Assembly (NCBI GenBank): GCA_017569305.1
Contig: CP069418.1
Span: 3,348,001-3,412,000 of the forward strand
DNA length: 64,000 bases
Direction of reading: 5' to 3'
Source: Clostridiales bacterium FE2011
GTDB taxonomy: Bacteria > Bacillota > Clostridia > Christensenellales > Aristaeellaceae
Below, piece by piece: positions 53,353 to 63,598 of this stretch (its first letter is position 1; each line of letters starts with the position of its first letter). The position numbers and the translations under genes were made by a program. Below the pieces are notes generated by a model. That model made no database searches, was not told the origin of the DNA, and saw nothing but the letters and a program-made list of their open reading frames with translations.

Positions 53353-54763
53353 TTTTCAATATCTCCTTGTTTTTTTCTAAGATATTCGAACCGGGACTCT
53401 TCTGAAAGCCCTGGGTTGAATCTTTTTTGAACAGGATAGTAAAGGTTCTGAGCATCAGCTTCACATCCAGCCAGATGGAGAAGCTTTCGATATACATCAT
53501 ATCCAGCATGAGCTTATCTTCCGCTGAAGTGTTGTACCGTCCTTCAATCTGGGCATAACCTGTGAGGCCTGCTTTCATTTTTTCACGGTAAACGAAGCTG
53601 GGCAGATTCATTTTATAGCGGGCCACGTTGGCCATCATCTCGGGTCGGGGGCCAACGATGGACATATCGCCGATAAGGATATTAAAGAACTGGGGAATCT
53701 CATCCAGGCGGAACCGGCGCAGGAAGGCACCGACCTTCGTGATCCGGGGATCATCCACGGCGACGGAAACCTGAACCTCATCCAGCTCACTGTGGGGAGT
53801 CATGGTACGGAATTTACGGATGGTGAAAGGCCTGCCGGCGACGGTGAGACGGGATTGCTTGAAGATCACCGGGCCGCCGTCTTCCAGTTTAATCAGGATA
53901 GAAAACAGAATGATTAAAGGCGTAAAGAAAATCAGGGCAAGGGAAGAAAGTATGATGTCCCCGCAGCGCTTGGCAACAAACTGGAATGGGGTGATCTTGT
54001 TGTAATCCATAGAGAGGAATGCCGCATCGTCCACAATGGCAGGACGGGCATTACAGAACATGATGTCTTCCAGCTCAGCCTTGCACATGACGTCCTTGCG
54101 GTCATCATAGCAGATCTTCATCAGCTCAATCTTGGCGCCGGAAGGAAGATGACCGAGGAAAATGACATCGGCCTTTTCAATACGACGGGTCAGATCTGGC
54201 ACATTGTAAAGGACAACATCATCTATACGCCACTGAAGCTTATAGCGCTCAATCTTGGAACGGAGTGCAGCTTCCTGAGAGGGAGAACCGAGGATCAGCA
54301 GGCAGCTCCTGGGCGGAGTGAAATAGAAATAAAGCTGATTGCCGACGCGGACAAACAGGATAATGATGATGATCTGGATGATAAAGCAGAGAAGAAGGCA
54401 AAGCAGATCGGGACCAAAAATGACCAGACGATCGTTATAATCTTTGTTAACGTTCATGATTTCCAGCTGGAGATAGGTGACAATATCCGTAATGGCGATA
54501 CCGGAAATCATGGCGGAAATCACGGGCTTGTTCTTTTTGCGGCCGACTTCATAGCCGCCGTACACCGCATGCATGGCGATGCTCATGGCGGTATAGGTCA
54601 GCAGGGTTGTGGCCAGGGTACGGTTTACATGAACCAGGAAGACGTTTGTTATAGAAAGGCACGCGAAAAACGCAAGGCCCAATAAGACATAAAGAACCAA
54701 TGAAAGGAGGCCAATCAGGACAGCTGTTTTTGTCTGATGAGATGAGCGACCCCGGAATGGCAA
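53285..54763 (-). CDS. Polyprenyl-phosphate sugar-1-phosphate transferase (exopolysaccharide initiation)
   Basis: An integral membrane enzyme starting a repeat unit by placing a sugar phosphate on undecaprenyl phosphate. Five hydrophobic segments and a CoA-binding-like domain occupy the first 270 residues. The C-terminal transferase domain shows KRCGDIILSSLALIFFTPLI, the KFRTM motif and DEIPQFFNILIGDMSIVGPRPE. The first ATG (54784) has no ribosome site; TTG at 54763 has GGAGGGG 5 bases upstream and is preferred, giving about 492 residues. The C-terminus runs 68 bases into the next gene. Confidence 0.88.
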   Translation of the reverse strand: MPFRGRSSHQTKTAVLIGLLSLVLYVLLGLAFFACLSITNVFLVHVNRTLATTLLTYTAMSIAMHAVYGGYEVGRKKNKPVISAMISGIAITDIVTYLQLEIMNVNKDYNDRLVIFGPDLLCLLLCFIIQIIIIILFVRVGNQLYFYFTPPRSCLLILGSPSQEAALRSKIERYKLQWRIDDVVLYNVPDLTRRIEKADVIFLGHLPSGAKIELMKICYDDRKDVMCKAELEDIMFCNARPAIVDDAAFLSMDYNKITPFQFVAKRCGDIILSSLALIFFTPLIILFSILIKLEDGGPVIFKQSRLTVAGRPFTIRKFRTMTPHSELDEVQVSVAVDDPRITKVGAFLRRFRLDEIPQFFNILIGDMSIVGPRPEMMANVARYKMNLPSFVYREKMKAGLTGYAQIEGRYNTSAEDKLMLDMMYIESFSIWLDVKLMLRTFTILFKKDSTQGFQKSPGSNILEKNKEILKNEHNTSDHGSRSRIPVRRKQTD

Positions 54764-54794
54764 ACAGACCCCTCCATTTCTCAAAAACTACATT

Positions 54795-54824
54795 ATTTTA
54801 TCATAGTGTTAAAAGAGGTGTCAA
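54795..54824 (-). promoter_or_regulatory. Promoter of the exopolysaccharide genes
   Basis: Minus-strand TTGACA (54819-54824), 18-base spacer, TAAAAT (54795-54800), about 32 bases before the TTG start. Confidence 0.75.
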
Positions 54825-54916
54825 TGTCGCCAAAGGAGGAAGGAAAGACAAAAATGTGAACGATTCTGACATAAAAACAATTCAGCATCTGACGTACTCA
54901 ATTGATCAGTTTATCC

Positions 54917-54945
54917 TTTACAATAAAGCGTATGAATGTTAAAAT
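54917..54945 (+). promoter_or_regulatory. Promoter of the repeat-rich membrane protein gene
   Basis: TTTACA (54917-54922), 17-base spacer, TAAAAT (54940-54945), about 85 bases before the start codon. Confidence 0.65.
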
Positions 54946-55029
54946 TTTATATTGAGTTGCTGTGCACAAAGCCGGTTTCTCATGCCCTCAAAGTGCGACA
55001 ATCACCGCCTGAAGCGGAAAGGAAAAGAT

Positions 55030-56688
55030 ATGAGAAAGAAAGATCAGAACCCCTATCAGGGTGGATATCCGCAGCAGAACGGTTACCCGCAGGGAAGCTA
55101 TCCCGGCGGAGCCGCTTATCCCGGATATCCCACACAGCAGGGATATCAGAATCAGCAGGAATATCAGGCACCCCAGGGATACCAGAATCCCCAGGGCTAT
55201 CCCCAGGCGACAGGATATACCCAGATGCAGGGATACCAGGCACCCAGGACTTACCAGACGCCCCAGGTTCCCGGCGGACAGACGCCGGCCGGAGCGAATG
55301 ATAATACCGGATATGTCGGTCAGGGATCCTTTGCGCAGAACGGGTATGCCCAGACAGGATATACCCAGCCCCAGAATGCCGGGTATCCTGCCGGAAACGC
55401 TTATACGCAGCAGAACGGATACCCGCAGGCGAATCCTGCCGGTATGACAGGATATACCTATCCCACTGCCAGCCAGCAGCCCGCCGGAAGCTACATTCCG
55501 CAGACTCCCTACAGCCCGGGATATACGACGCCGGGATACCAGGCTCCCACCGGATACGCCCAGGGATACAACGCTGCCTATACGCAGATGGGACGCCAGC
55601 AGGCACCCATGAATCCGCTGCAGGAACAAGGCGGACAGGTTCCGCTGAACGGCGGCGGATATGTACCCCAGCCGGTTCCTGTCAGGAAACAACCCTTTGT
55701 GCTGACGGACGCATATCTTCTGATTATATGTGCCACACTGCTGGTATTCTTTGTGCTGGGCATGTTTATTAACGGCATGGGCGCGATGAAATGGGTATTC
55801 CTTCTCCTGACGGCCGGCACGGCAGCAGCGCTGTGGTTGAAGAACCTGACAGACAATAACAAGCGGCTGTGCTTCTCCATCGTATTCGGCGTACTTGCAC
55901 TGGTTACGATCATCGGACTTGTGACAGGCGGACAGGGTACAAAGAAGACGAATCCGCAGCAGCAGCAACAGCAGCAACAGCAGACAGTACAGCAGGATTA
56001 TACCGGAAACGCCGGGGCCGTTGAAAATAATCCTTACGGCGCTGTGGCTAATAACACAGCGGTTACTCCCGCTCCGGCTGAAATAGAAACACCGATACCT
56101 GAAGGCGGAGAAGAAGAAATCAAAAGACGTGTAGTTGAGTTTATGACACTGTGGTCCGGAAATGATATCCCCGGAATGTTGAAATACTGTCACATTGACT
56201 GGCAGAACAAACAGGAAAACGTTCAGCAGGCACTGTTTTCTGTTACAAAAAACAGAATACCGAAAGATTTTAAATTTCTTTCACTTTCCGGAACCGCATA
56301 TGATACGATGCGTACCGTTAACGCTGAAGTTAACATGGATAAAAACGACGGTAAAGATCCGAAAAAATATCTAATGGAAATCAGCGTGAAAAAGGGTGAA
56401 GACGATCAATGGTACATTGATCCTTCCAGCATGGTAACAAATGAGGAGGAAGTGGTTACGGTCACACCGGTACCTGAAGCCACCCCCACGATGGAAACCA
56501 CCAGTAATACAATCCTGTATTACAATCCCGAGGGCGGGTCCAAGTATCACAGGGATCCCAACTGCAAGACGACCAACAGCAAGTACCTGCCCATGCAGGG
56601 ACAGTTTACCTACGGCGAACTGCTGCAAGGCGCGCACTCCGAACTGAAGCCGTGCCACATCTGCCTTGCGCCGGAGAGACCGAAATAA
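55030..56688 (+). CDS. Membrane protein with Tyr/Gln/Pro/Gly repeat region and C-terminal Cys-His motif
   Basis: A 552-residue protein. Residues 1-215 are low-complexity, built from loose GYPQ/GYQNPQ/GYTQ-type repeats. Three hydrophobic helices follow (about 228-310), then a poly-Gln run, a domain of about 110 residues (EEIKRRVVEFMTLWSGNDIPGM...), and a C-terminal KYHRDPNCK...LKPCHICLAP motif that could bind a metal. The repeats may form an extended or phase-separating segment. AAAGGAAAAG precedes the ATG at 55030. The VanW protein at 60732 has a similar Gln/Pro/Tyr-rich head before its membrane helix. Function unknown. Confidence 0.75.
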   Translation: MRKKDQNPYQGGYPQQNGYPQGSYPGGAAYPGYPTQQGYQNQQEYQAPQGYQNPQGYPQATGYTQMQGYQAPRTYQTPQVPGGQTPAGANDNTGYVGQGSFAQNGYAQTGYTQPQNAGYPAGNAYTQQNGYPQANPAGMTGYTYPTASQQPAGSYIPQTPYSPGYTTPGYQAPTGYAQGYNAAYTQMGRQQAPMNPLQEQGGQVPLNGGGYVPQPVPVRKQPFVLTDAYLLIICATLLVFFVLGMFINGMGAMKWVFLLLTAGTAAALWLKNLTDNNKRLCFSIVFGVLALVTIIGLVTGGQGTKKTNPQQQQQQQQQTVQQDYTGNAGAVENNPYGAVANNTAVTPAPAEIETPIPEGGEEEIKRRVVEFMTLWSGNDIPGMLKYCHIDWQNKQENVQQALFSVTKNRIPKDFKFLSLSGTAYDTMRTVNAEVNMDKNDGKDPKKYLMEISVKKGEDDQWYIDPSSMVTNEEEVVTVTPVPEATPTMETTSNTILYYNPEGGSKYHRDPNCKTTNSKYLPMQGQFTYGELLQGAHSELKPCHICLAPERPK

Positions 56689-56697
56689 CTGACGATT

Positions 56698-58038
56698 ATG
56701 AAAGCAACAGACAGACTCAGGGAGCGGTTATATCCTATAGAAACAGGACGTTACCTGATCGGATTATCCGGAGGAGCGGACAGCGTTGCGCTGCTGATGA
56801 CGCTGCTTCCCGATATCAGGGAGGGCCGGATTGCCGCGGAAGCCGTACACGTGAATCACGGGCTGCGCGGGACTGAGTCTGACGGTGACGAGAAGTTCTG
56901 CCGCGAATTGTGTGAGCGGGAAGGCATTCCGCTGACCGTTTACCGGGCTGATCTTCAGGGGAAAACCGATGAGGATTCCGCAAGGAAAGCCCGATACGGT
57001 TTTTTCCGGGAAAGATACGAGGCTTTCAAGGCAGACGGCCTGATCCTTGCCCACCATGCGGATGACCAGGCAGAAACCTTCCTGATGCGCCTGACAAGGG
57101 GTGCCGGTCCGGAAGGACTGGAATGCATGAGGGAAGATGAAACGGTGGACGGAATCCGCATTCTTCGCCCGATGCTTCGAATCAGGCGGGAAGAGATCCG
57201 GAAGGCCCTGACAGAAGACGGAACCGGATGGCGGGAAGATTCAACAAATACCGATACAGCTTACCTTCGGAACAGGATCCGGCAGGAACTGATTCCCGCC
57301 CTGGAAGCCATTTCCGATTCTGCCGTTGACAAAATCTGCCGGACAGCCGGGATGATCGCGGCGGATAACGACGTACTGGACACGACGGCAGAAAGGCTGC
57401 TCCGGGAGAACTCAACGGGCTGTATCCTGAACGCAGCTGCGATCGCCGGAGAGCCAGAGGCTGTGCGACGGCGGGTACTCCGGAAATGGTGGAAAACGGA
57501 AGGTCCGGTGCTGGAGGAACATGCACTGAGTGCCGCGCAAACCGAAGCGCTGACCGCACTGCTGGATGTGACCAAGGGAAAGATCAATCTTCCCGGCGGA
57601 GTCTATGCGGTAAGGACCGGAAAGCACCTGATCCTGCAGGGAAGCGAAAAGGAAGAAGCTCCTGAACCGGTTGCTTTTTCCGGTGAAGAGACTGTGTTCG
57701 GAGAATACCGGATCACGGTCGGCCCTTCAGAAGGGAACCCCGGGGACGGTAAGAATACCCAGGAGGTTCCGGAGGGATTCTTCGATGGATGCGAAATCCG
57801 TACACGCCGACCTGGTGACAGAATCAGGCCATTCGGAAGCGCAGGCAGCCGGAAACTGCAGGATTACCTGACAGACAGACGAATCGGTGAGCCTTTCCGG
57901 GACCGGATCCCGCTGATCTGCAGGGGAAACGAAGTCCTGCTGGTCTGCGGCGTAGGGGCAGGCAATATACCCAGATGGAACGGGGAGGATCATCCCGTGC
58001 GCATTACCTGGCACGGTGAGACGCCCTGGACAGAATAA
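56698..58038 (+). CDS. tilS: tRNA(Ile)-lysidine synthase
   Basis: Modifies C34 of the minor tRNA-Ile to lysidine, allowing AUA decoding. Visible are the PP-loop SGGADSVALLMTLL, the HVNHGLRGTESDGDEKFC region and the HHADDQAETFLMRLTRGAG motif, with a C-terminal TilS domain near the end (GDRIRPFGSAGSRKLQDYLTDRRI). The order tilS-hpt-ftsH is a classic Firmicutes arrangement. The gene begins 9 bases after the upstream stop without an obvious Shine-Dalgarno, so translational coupling is likely. Confidence 0.94.
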   Translation: MKATDRLRERLYPIETGRYLIGLSGGADSVALLMTLLPDIREGRIAAEAVHVNHGLRGTESDGDEKFCRELCEREGIPLTVYRADLQGKTDEDSARKARYGFFRERYEAFKADGLILAHHADDQAETFLMRLTRGAGPEGLECMREDETVDGIRILRPMLRIRREEIRKALTEDGTGWREDSTNTDTAYLRNRIRQELIPALEAISDSAVDKICRTAGMIAADNDVLDTTAERLLRENSTGCILNAAAIAGEPEAVRRRVLRKWWKTEGPVLEEHALSAAQTEALTALLDVTKGKINLPGGVYAVRTGKHLILQGSEKEEAPEPVAFSGEETVFGEYRITVGPSEGNPGDGKNTQEVPEGFFDGCEIRTRRPGDRIRPFGSAGSRKLQDYLTDRRIGEPFRDRIPLICRGNEVLLVCGVGAGNIPRWNGEDHPVRITWHGETPWTE

Positions 58039-58058
58039 ACAAGAGAGGAACCACACAC

Positions 58059-58622
58059 ATGGAACAGAACGCGAAGATTTATGAGGACCTGGACAGGATC
58101 CTTGTAACCAAAGAAGAAATCGCGGAAAAAGTCAGGGAACTCGGTCAGAAGATTACCAAGGATTATGCCGGAAAGGAGCCTGTGCTGGTCTGCATCCTGA
58201 AAGGCGCAGTGCTGTTTTTCTCCGACCTGATGCGGGAAATCGACCTGCCGGTGACGGCGGACTTCATGGCCATTTCCAGTTACGGCAGCGCTACAAAGAC
58301 CAGCGGCGTCGTACGCGTGCTGAAGGACCTGGACAAGGATATCGTCGGCAAGGACGTCATCATTGTTGAGGATATCGTCGACACAGGCGTTACGCTGAAC
58401 TACCTGAAGAGCATGCTGGCGCATCGTGGAGCCGCATCCATCCGGATTGCCGCCCTGCTAGACAAAACAGCCCGGCGTACCGTACCTGACCTGAAGGTGG
58501 ACTATGTGTGCTTTGACATCCCGGACGCCTTTGTGGTAGGCTACGGGCTGGATTACGACCAGACATACCGTAACCTGCCGGATATCGGCGTTCTTTCTCC
58601 GAAAATTTACGGAGACAAATAA
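58059..58622 (+). CDS. hpt: Hypoxanthine phosphoribosyltransferase
   Basis: Salvages hypoxanthine (and guanine) with PRPP. Typical 187-residue length, the ILKGAVLFFSDL substrate loop, the PRPP-binding VIIVEDIVDTGVTL motif and the FVVGYGLDYDQTYRNLPDIG end. AGAGGAA serves as ribosome site. Lies between tilS and ftsH in what looks like one operon. Confidence 0.96.
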   Translation: MEQNAKIYEDLDRILVTKEEIAEKVRELGQKITKDYAGKEPVLVCILKGAVLFFSDLMREIDLPVTADFMAISSYGSATKTSGVVRVLKDLDKDIVGKDVIIVEDIVDTGVTLNYLKSMLAHRGAASIRIAALLDKTARRTVPDLKVDYVCFDIPDAFVVGYGLDYDQTYRNLPDIGVLSPKIYGDK

Positions 58623-58645
58623 GAAAGTAAAAGGGGGAATCTCTT

Positions 58646-60688
58646 TTGAATAGAAAACCTTCAAGAGGTATCGTCGGGTATGTTGTGCTTCTTTCCACAC
58701 TGCTGCTGATTGCGATCCTGCTGAACGGCGGACTGAGCCAGACTGTAAGCCGCAGGATTGAATATCCGCAGCTGCTGGAAATGATCAAGGAAGGTAAAGT
58801 ATCCAGGGTTGCCATCCGAAACAACGCCCTGGTTGGCGTGACCAAATCCACCAACGTGGCCGCGGATGATTTCCCGGAACGGAACTATGATTTTGAAACC
58901 ACGATCGGCAATGATTTCCTGGAAACCGTACGCCAGATCGAAGCCAATAAAAAGAATGTGCCGCTGGACCAAGTTACCGTGGACCAGCTGTCCTTTGACC
59001 TGGAATACCGTGCGCCTGTTGTGATTCCGTGGTGGTATGATTTCCTGCCATACCTGATCATGCTGGGCATTATGGCGGTGATCTGGTTTGTGATGATCCG
59101 CTCCCAGGCAGGCGGCGGCGGAAAGGTGATGTCCTTTGGCAAGAGCCGTGCCCGGATGCAGGATCCCACGAAGAACAAGATTACCTTTGCTGACGTAGCC
59201 GGCGCGGATGAAGAGAAGGAAGAACTCCAGGAAATGGTTGACTTCCTGAAGAATCCCCGGAACTACACAGAACTGGGCGCCAGGATTCCCAAGGGCGTAC
59301 TGCTCGTCGGACCTCCCGGAACCGGTAAAACCCTGCTGGCAAAGGCTGTTGCCGGTGAAGCAGGCGTGCCTTTCTTCTCCATCAGCGGCAGTGACTTTGT
59401 GGAGATGTTTGTAGGCGTCGGCGCAAGCCGCGTCCGCGACCTGTTTGACCAGGCCAAGAAGGTAGCGCCCGCCATCGTATTTATTGATGAAATTGACGCG
59501 GTCGGACGTCACCGCGGCGCCGGACTCGGCGGCGGCCATGATGAACGTGAACAGACGCTGAACCAGCTGCTGGTTGAGATGGACGGTTTTGCCGTGAACG
59601 AAGGCATCATCGTGATGGCTGCGACCAACCGCCGCGACATCCTTGACCCCGCCCTGATGCGTCCCGGCCGTTTCGACCGGCAGGTGACGGTCAATTATCC
59701 TGACCAGAACGGCCGCGTAGCCATCCTGAAAGTTCACAGCAAGGGCAAGAAGCTGGATGACAGCGTAGACCTGGACAACATCGCGAAGCGGATGCCGTAT
59801 GCTACCGGCGCTGACCTGGAGAACGTGATGAACGAAGCCGCCATCCTCGCGGCCCGGGCCAGGAAGAAAAAGATTGACCAGCAGCTGCTGATCGACGCCA
59901 TCGCCCGGGTGCAGATGGGTCCTGAAAAGAAGAGCCACAAGGTGAATGAGAAAGACCGCCGCATGGTGGCTATTCACGAAGGCGGACACGCCATCATCGG
60001 CCATCTGCTGGAGGGCTGCGATGAAGTGCACCTGATCACGATTGTTCCCCGGGGACAGGCGGCAGGACATACCCTGGCGCTGCCTGCTGAAGAACATGAC
60101 AATATGAGCCGCAGCCAGCTGTTTGACCAGATCACCATGATGCTGGGCGGACACGCCGCGGAAGAAGTCGGACTCGGTGAAATATATACCGGATCCTCCA
60201 GCGACCTGAAGCGGGCGACGGAGATCTGCCGGAAGATGGTAACGCAGTTCGGCATGAGCGATAATATCGGCACCATCTACCTGGGAAGCGACCAGGAAGT
60301 GTTCGTCGGTATGGAATTCGGCCAGAGCCGTGAGTACAGCGAAGAGATCGCCGCGAAGATTGACCGTGAGGTGGCTTCCATCCTGGCCAGGTGCTATGAA
60401 AAGGCCAAGAAGATCCTGACGGACAACCTGGACAAGCTTGAACTGCTGACCCAGGCCCTGCTGGAGCAGGAGACCCTGAACCGCGCCGAGTTTGTTTCCC
60501 TGATGGAAACGGGTGAGATGCCTGAGGCTACCAAGGAAGACAAGCCGAGGACAGCTGAGGAAATCATCCGCGAAAGCAAGGAAGCCTTTGAAGCGGAAAC
60601 CGAAAAGGAAATGGAAGCATTTGCAAAGGATCCTGCTGAAGAACAGGAACCCGCGCAGAGCGAAGCACGGACCCAGGGCGAAGCCTGA
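58646..60688 (+). CDS. ftsH: ATP-dependent zinc metalloprotease FtsH
   Basis: A membrane AAA+ protease that extracts and degrades misfolded or regulatory membrane proteins. Two membrane helices (about 9-27 and 130-150) flank a small outer domain. The AAA+ module has Walker A GPPGTGKT (222-229), [15 protein letters not shown] and the second region of homology ([22 protein letters not shown]). The protease domain has HEGGH at 444-448 (HExxH; most FtsH read HEAGH) and the third zinc-ligand region. The C-terminal 70 residues are acidic and low in complexity. The start is TTG with GGGGG 8 bases upstream. Confidence 0.96.
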   Translation: MNRKPSRGIVGYVVLLSTLLLIAILLNGGLSQTVSRRIEYPQLLEMIKEGKVSRVAIRNNALVGVTKSTNVAADDFPERNYDFETTIGNDFLETVRQIEANKKNVPLDQVTVDQLSFDLEYRAPVVIPWWYDFLPYLIMLGIMAVIWFVMIRSQAGGGGKVMSFGKSRARMQDPTKNKITFADVAGADEEKEELQEMVDFLKNPRNYTELGARIPKGVLLVGPPGTGKTLLAKAVAGEAGVPFFSISGSDFVEMFVGVGASRVRDLFDQAKKVAPAIVFIDEIDAVGRHRGAGLGGGHDEREQTLNQLLVEMDGFAVNEGIIVMAATNRRDILDPALMRPGRFDRQVTVNYPDQNGRVAILKVHSKGKKLDDSVDLDNIAKRMPYATGADLENVMNEAAILAARARKKKIDQQLLIDAIARVQMGPEKKSHKVNEKDRRMVAIHEGGHAIIGHLLEGCDEVHLITIVPRGQAAGHTLALPAEEHDNMSRSQLFDQITMMLGGHAAEEVGLGEIYTGSSSDLKRATEICRKMVTQFGMSDNIGTIYLGSDQEVFVGMEFGQSREYSEEIAAKIDREVASILARCYEKAKKILTDNLDKLELLTQALLEQETLNRAEFVSLMETGEMPEATKEDKPRTAEEIIRESKEAFEAETEKEMEAFAKDPAEEQEPAQSEARTQGEA

Positions 60689-60731
60689 TCCGCATTTGAT
60701 AAGCAAATAAATACAGAAAGGGGGCGGGCAG

Positions 60732-62459
60732 ATGGCGAGGAAACGGAACGCAGACAATTCCACAGCAAACAGCGGCATTCCGCAGAGAGTGGAAGACGCG
60801 GCACGGAACATGATGAACCATTCTGCCGGCCCCAGCAGAGGATATGTTCCGCAGCGGAACCCACAGCCGCGGGATGGCTGGCAGCAGGTTCCGCCGGGAT
60901 ATTATCCCGGACAGATGCCGCCGCAGCAGAACAGCGCCTACTATACAGGGCAGCAGCAGCCCCTTAACGGCGGCCAGCGCGGATATATTGTTCCTGCCGG
61001 AAGCCAGGGCAAACAGAAAAAGCCCCGGAAAAAACATCCGGTCCTGCTGGCGATCTTCCTGATTCTATTAGCCGGAGGCATCGGAACAGGCGCTTATTTC
61101 TCGATCACGAGTCAGCTCAGGACGAGAAAAATCAACGACAAGGTGGAAGCCTACAACAACCTGTTCTGTCCCGGTGTTTACGTTGACGGTATACACCTGG
61201 GCGGCATGACGCCGGAGCAGGCCCTGAACTCGGTCAACAGCCAGATCCAGCAGCGGCATGACGCATGGAAGGTCCAGCTGACCTATAACGATCAGCAGGT
61301 GCTGGAAATCAACGCGGACATGATGGGCTTCAACGTTGATACGCAGAGCGTGCTGTACCAGGCCTGGGCCAAGGGACATACGGGAGACAACGAACAGCGG
61401 TATGCGGAAATGCTGCAGCTGGAGGAGACCCCTTATAACGACTATACAGCACAGCCGGACGGCAATACGCACGTGATTGACGAAAAGCTGATGCAGATCA
61501 AGGAAGCCATCGATAAACCCGCGGTGAACGCGGCGATGACACAGTTTGATCCGAACCAGGAATATCCTTTTGTATTCACGGATGAAGAATACGGACGGAA
61601 CCTGGATATTGAGCCCATCCGGCAGAAGCTTTACCAGATGGTTTCCACCATGGAAAGCGGATCGGTTGAGCTGATCCCGGACGTGATTGCGCCGACAGTC
61701 TTCCGGTCTGACCTGATCATGAACTACAAGGTCCGGGGATACGCGACCACGGAAATCAGCAGGCATTCTGAAGAAAACCGGAACAACAATATCCGGCTCG
61801 CGTTTGACTACATCAACAGTTACGGATCCATGATCGAGCCAAACGGCACCTTCAGTTTCAACAAGGTGGTTGGTAAACGGACGCCGGAACGCGGCTTCTA
61901 TCCCGCAACCGAATATGTGTACGGGGAACACGAAGAAGGATACGGCGGCGGCGTATGCCAGGCCAGCACAACGCTTTACCAGGCGGCCGTCAGGGCCGGA
62001 ATGCAGATCCTGGAGCGCAGGCCCCATTCCGATTCTGTAACCTACACGGAGTATGGCAAGGACGCAACGGTTTACTGGTCCGAGTTCAGGGGCGGAAAGA
62101 AGATCGATTTCTCGTTCAGGAATACCTCTGACGCTCCGATCTATATTGTGGCCCATGTGAAAACCATCCCGGCCACAAAGAAGGAAAAGAAAAAGCTGAT
62201 CTGCGAGGTTACCATCTACGGCAAGGATATGGGCAGCATCAGTTATGACATGGTCACAGTGGAAGAAGTGATCCCCTGCACGCTGAATCCCGTTCCTGTA
62301 GGAGACAGAGACCTTGTCGCCAAAGCGAAAGACGGATGCAATGTAGACTGCTACCTGGTGGAATACACGAACGGTGTGGAAACCAGCCGGAAAAAGATGT
62401 ACCGTGACAGATACGAACCCAGGGCGGAAAGGTATTATGACCCGAGCGCCAAGAAATAA
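60732..62459 (+). CDS. VanW family protein with peptidoglycan-binding-type domain
   Basis: A 575-residue protein with a cytoplasmic Gln/Pro/Tyr-rich N-terminus (1-95), one membrane helix (about 99-121) and an extracytoplasmic part. The latter contains a PG-binding-4-like region (PGVYVDGIHLGGMTPEQALNSV) and a C-terminal VanW domain (NGTFSFNKVVGKRTPERGFYPA...YGGGVCQASTTLYQAAVRAGM). Such proteins are widespread in Firmicutes, associated with the cell wall, and not specific to vancomycin resistance. GAAAGGGGGCGGG lies before the ATG. It follows ftsH by 43 bases and ends in a terminator shared with fba. Confidence 0.9.
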   Translation: MARKRNADNSTANSGIPQRVEDAARNMMNHSAGPSRGYVPQRNPQPRDGWQQVPPGYYPGQMPPQQNSAYYTGQQQPLNGGQRGYIVPAGSQGKQKKPRKKHPVLLAIFLILLAGGIGTGAYFSITSQLRTRKINDKVEAYNNLFCPGVYVDGIHLGGMTPEQALNSVNSQIQQRHDAWKVQLTYNDQQVLEINADMMGFNVDTQSVLYQAWAKGHTGDNEQRYAEMLQLEETPYNDYTAQPDGNTHVIDEKLMQIKEAIDKPAVNAAMTQFDPNQEYPFVFTDEEYGRNLDIEPIRQKLYQMVSTMESGSVELIPDVIAPTVFRSDLIMNYKVRGYATTEISRHSEENRNNNIRLAFDYINSYGSMIEPNGTFSFNKVVGKRTPERGFYPATEYVYGEHEEGYGGGVCQASTTLYQAAVRAGMQILERRPHSDSVTYTEYGKDATVYWSEFRGGKKIDFSFRNTSDAPIYIVAHVKTIPATKKEKKKLICEVTIYGKDMGSISYDMVTVEEVIPCTLNPVPVGDRDLVAKAKDGCNVDCYLVEYTNGVETSRKKMYRDRYEPRAERYYDPSAKK

Positions 62460-62471
62460 AGGAAGCATAAA

Positions 62472-62504
62472 AAGAAGCACGCTGGATTATCCAGCGTGCT
62501 TTTG
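62472..62504. terminator. Bidirectional terminator between vanW and fba
   Basis: AAGCACGCTGG, ATTAT loop, CCAGCGTGCTT followed by TTG; A-rich side gives a T tract for the minus-strand gene. Confidence 0.85.
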
Positions 62505-62522
62505 TTTGTGCGAATCAATGCA

Positions 62523-63461
62523 TCAGGCTTTGCCGTTGCAGCCGAGCACGTCAACGATCTTATGAGCGACCATGTCCTTGACGGCCTGACGGGCAGGCTT
62601 GAGGTACTGACGGGGATCGAAGTGATCCGGATGCTCCGCAAAGTACTTACGGATGACAGCAGTCATTGCCAGACGGATGTCGGAGTCAATGTTGATCTTG
62701 CAGACAGCGCTGCGGGCGGCCTGACGGAGCTGCTCTTCCGGAATGCCGATAGCACCGGGCATGTTTCCGCCGTACTTGTTGATCTCGGCAACGAATTCCT
62801 GCGGCACGGAAGAAGAACCGTGGAGCACGATCGGGAAGCCGGGCAGCTGCTTGGCGCACTCTTCAAGCACGTCGAACCGGAGCTGGGGCTTGGTGCCGGG
62901 CTTGAACTTGTAAGCGCCGTGGCTGGTACCGATGGCGATGGCCAGGGAGTCGCAGCCGGTGCGGGTCGCGAAGTCGACCACTTCTTCAGGATGGGTGTAC
63001 ATAGCCTTATCGGCATCGACGGAAACTTCATCCTCAACGCCGGCCAGGGTGCCGAGTTCAGCTTCAACAACCACGCCGTGGTCATGAGCATATTCGACAA
63101 CCTTGCGGGTCAGGGCGATGTTCTCTTCATAGGGCTTGGAAGAGGCGTCGATCATGACGGAAGTGAAACCGCCGTCGATGCAGCTCTTACAGAGCTCGAA
63201 GCTGTCGCCGTGGTCCAGATGCAGAGCGATCGGGATTTCGGGGTTTTCAATCACAGCAGCCTCAACCAGCTTCACCAGGTAGGTGTGGTTGGCATAGGCG
63301 CGGGCGCCCTTAGAAACCTGCAGGATGACGGGAGCCTTCAGCTCGCCGGCGGCTTCAGTGATGCCCTGGATGATTTCCATGTTGTTGACGTTGAAAGCGC
63401 CGACAGCGTAGCCGCCGTCATAGGCCTTCTTAAACATTTCTGTAGTGGTTACGAGTGGCAT
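62523..63461 (-). CDS. fba: Class II fructose-bisphosphate aldolase
   Basis: Zinc-dependent glycolytic aldolase of 312 residues. The zinc/catalytic motif ALHLDHGDSFE, the active-site IDASSKPYEEN region, the glutamate in EAELGTLAGVEDE and the phosphate-binding HGSSSVP are present. Codon use is strongly biased, as for a major glycolytic enzyme. GGAGGG precedes the ATG by about 9 bases. Transcribed alone, convergent with the vanW gene. Confidence 0.95.
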   Translation of the reverse strand: MPLVTTTEMFKKAYDGGYAVGAFNVNNMEIIQGITEAAGELKAPVILQVSKGARAYANHTYLVKLVEAAVIENPEIPIALHLDHGDSFELCKSCIDGGFTSVMIDASSKPYEENIALTRKVVEYAHDHGVVVEAELGTLAGVEDEVSVDADKAMYTHPEEVVDFATRTGCDSLAIAIGTSHGAYKFKPGTKPQLRFDVLEECAKQLPGFPIVLHGSSSVPQEFVAEINKYGGNMPGAIGIPEEQLRQAARSAVCKINIDSDIRLAMTAVIRKYFAEHPDHFDPRQYLKPARQAVKDMVAHKIVDVLGCNGKA

Positions 63462-63496
63462 AGACAGGAACCCTCCTTCGTCTTATTTCACAGGAG

Positions 63497-63505
63497 ATTA
63501 TAGCA
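63497..63505 (-). promoter_or_regulatory. Extended -10 promoter of fba
   Basis: Minus-strand TGCTATAAT (TGn extension plus consensus -10), about 36 bases before the start codon. No good -35 is visible. Confidence 0.6.
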
Positions 63506-63564
63506 CAGAGCCACTTGAAAATAAAGCGATAGAGAAGAAAAAGTACATCCTGGAATGTATAAAA

Positions 63565-63598
63565 AATTCAGAATTCAGAATTCAGAATTCAGAATTAA
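63565..63598 (+). repeat. AATTCAG heptanucleotide repeat
   Basis: Four AATTCAG units and a final AATTAA. Rest of the 300-bp gap between fba and nfnA is AT-rich promoter DNA. Confidence 0.85.

Noticed and set aside
54849..54942. A 28-codon frame starting with GTG (54858) after AAAGGAGGAAGG
   Set aside because: The ribosome-like site is good but spacing is long, the peptide has no recognisable feature, and the region holds promoters for both flanking genes; too weak to annotate.
58661..60811. A 716-codon open frame on the minus strand opposite ftsH
   Set aside because: It mirrors a clear ftsH gene. Long antisense frames arise throughout this window because of the C/G-ending codon bias; its translation resembles no protein.
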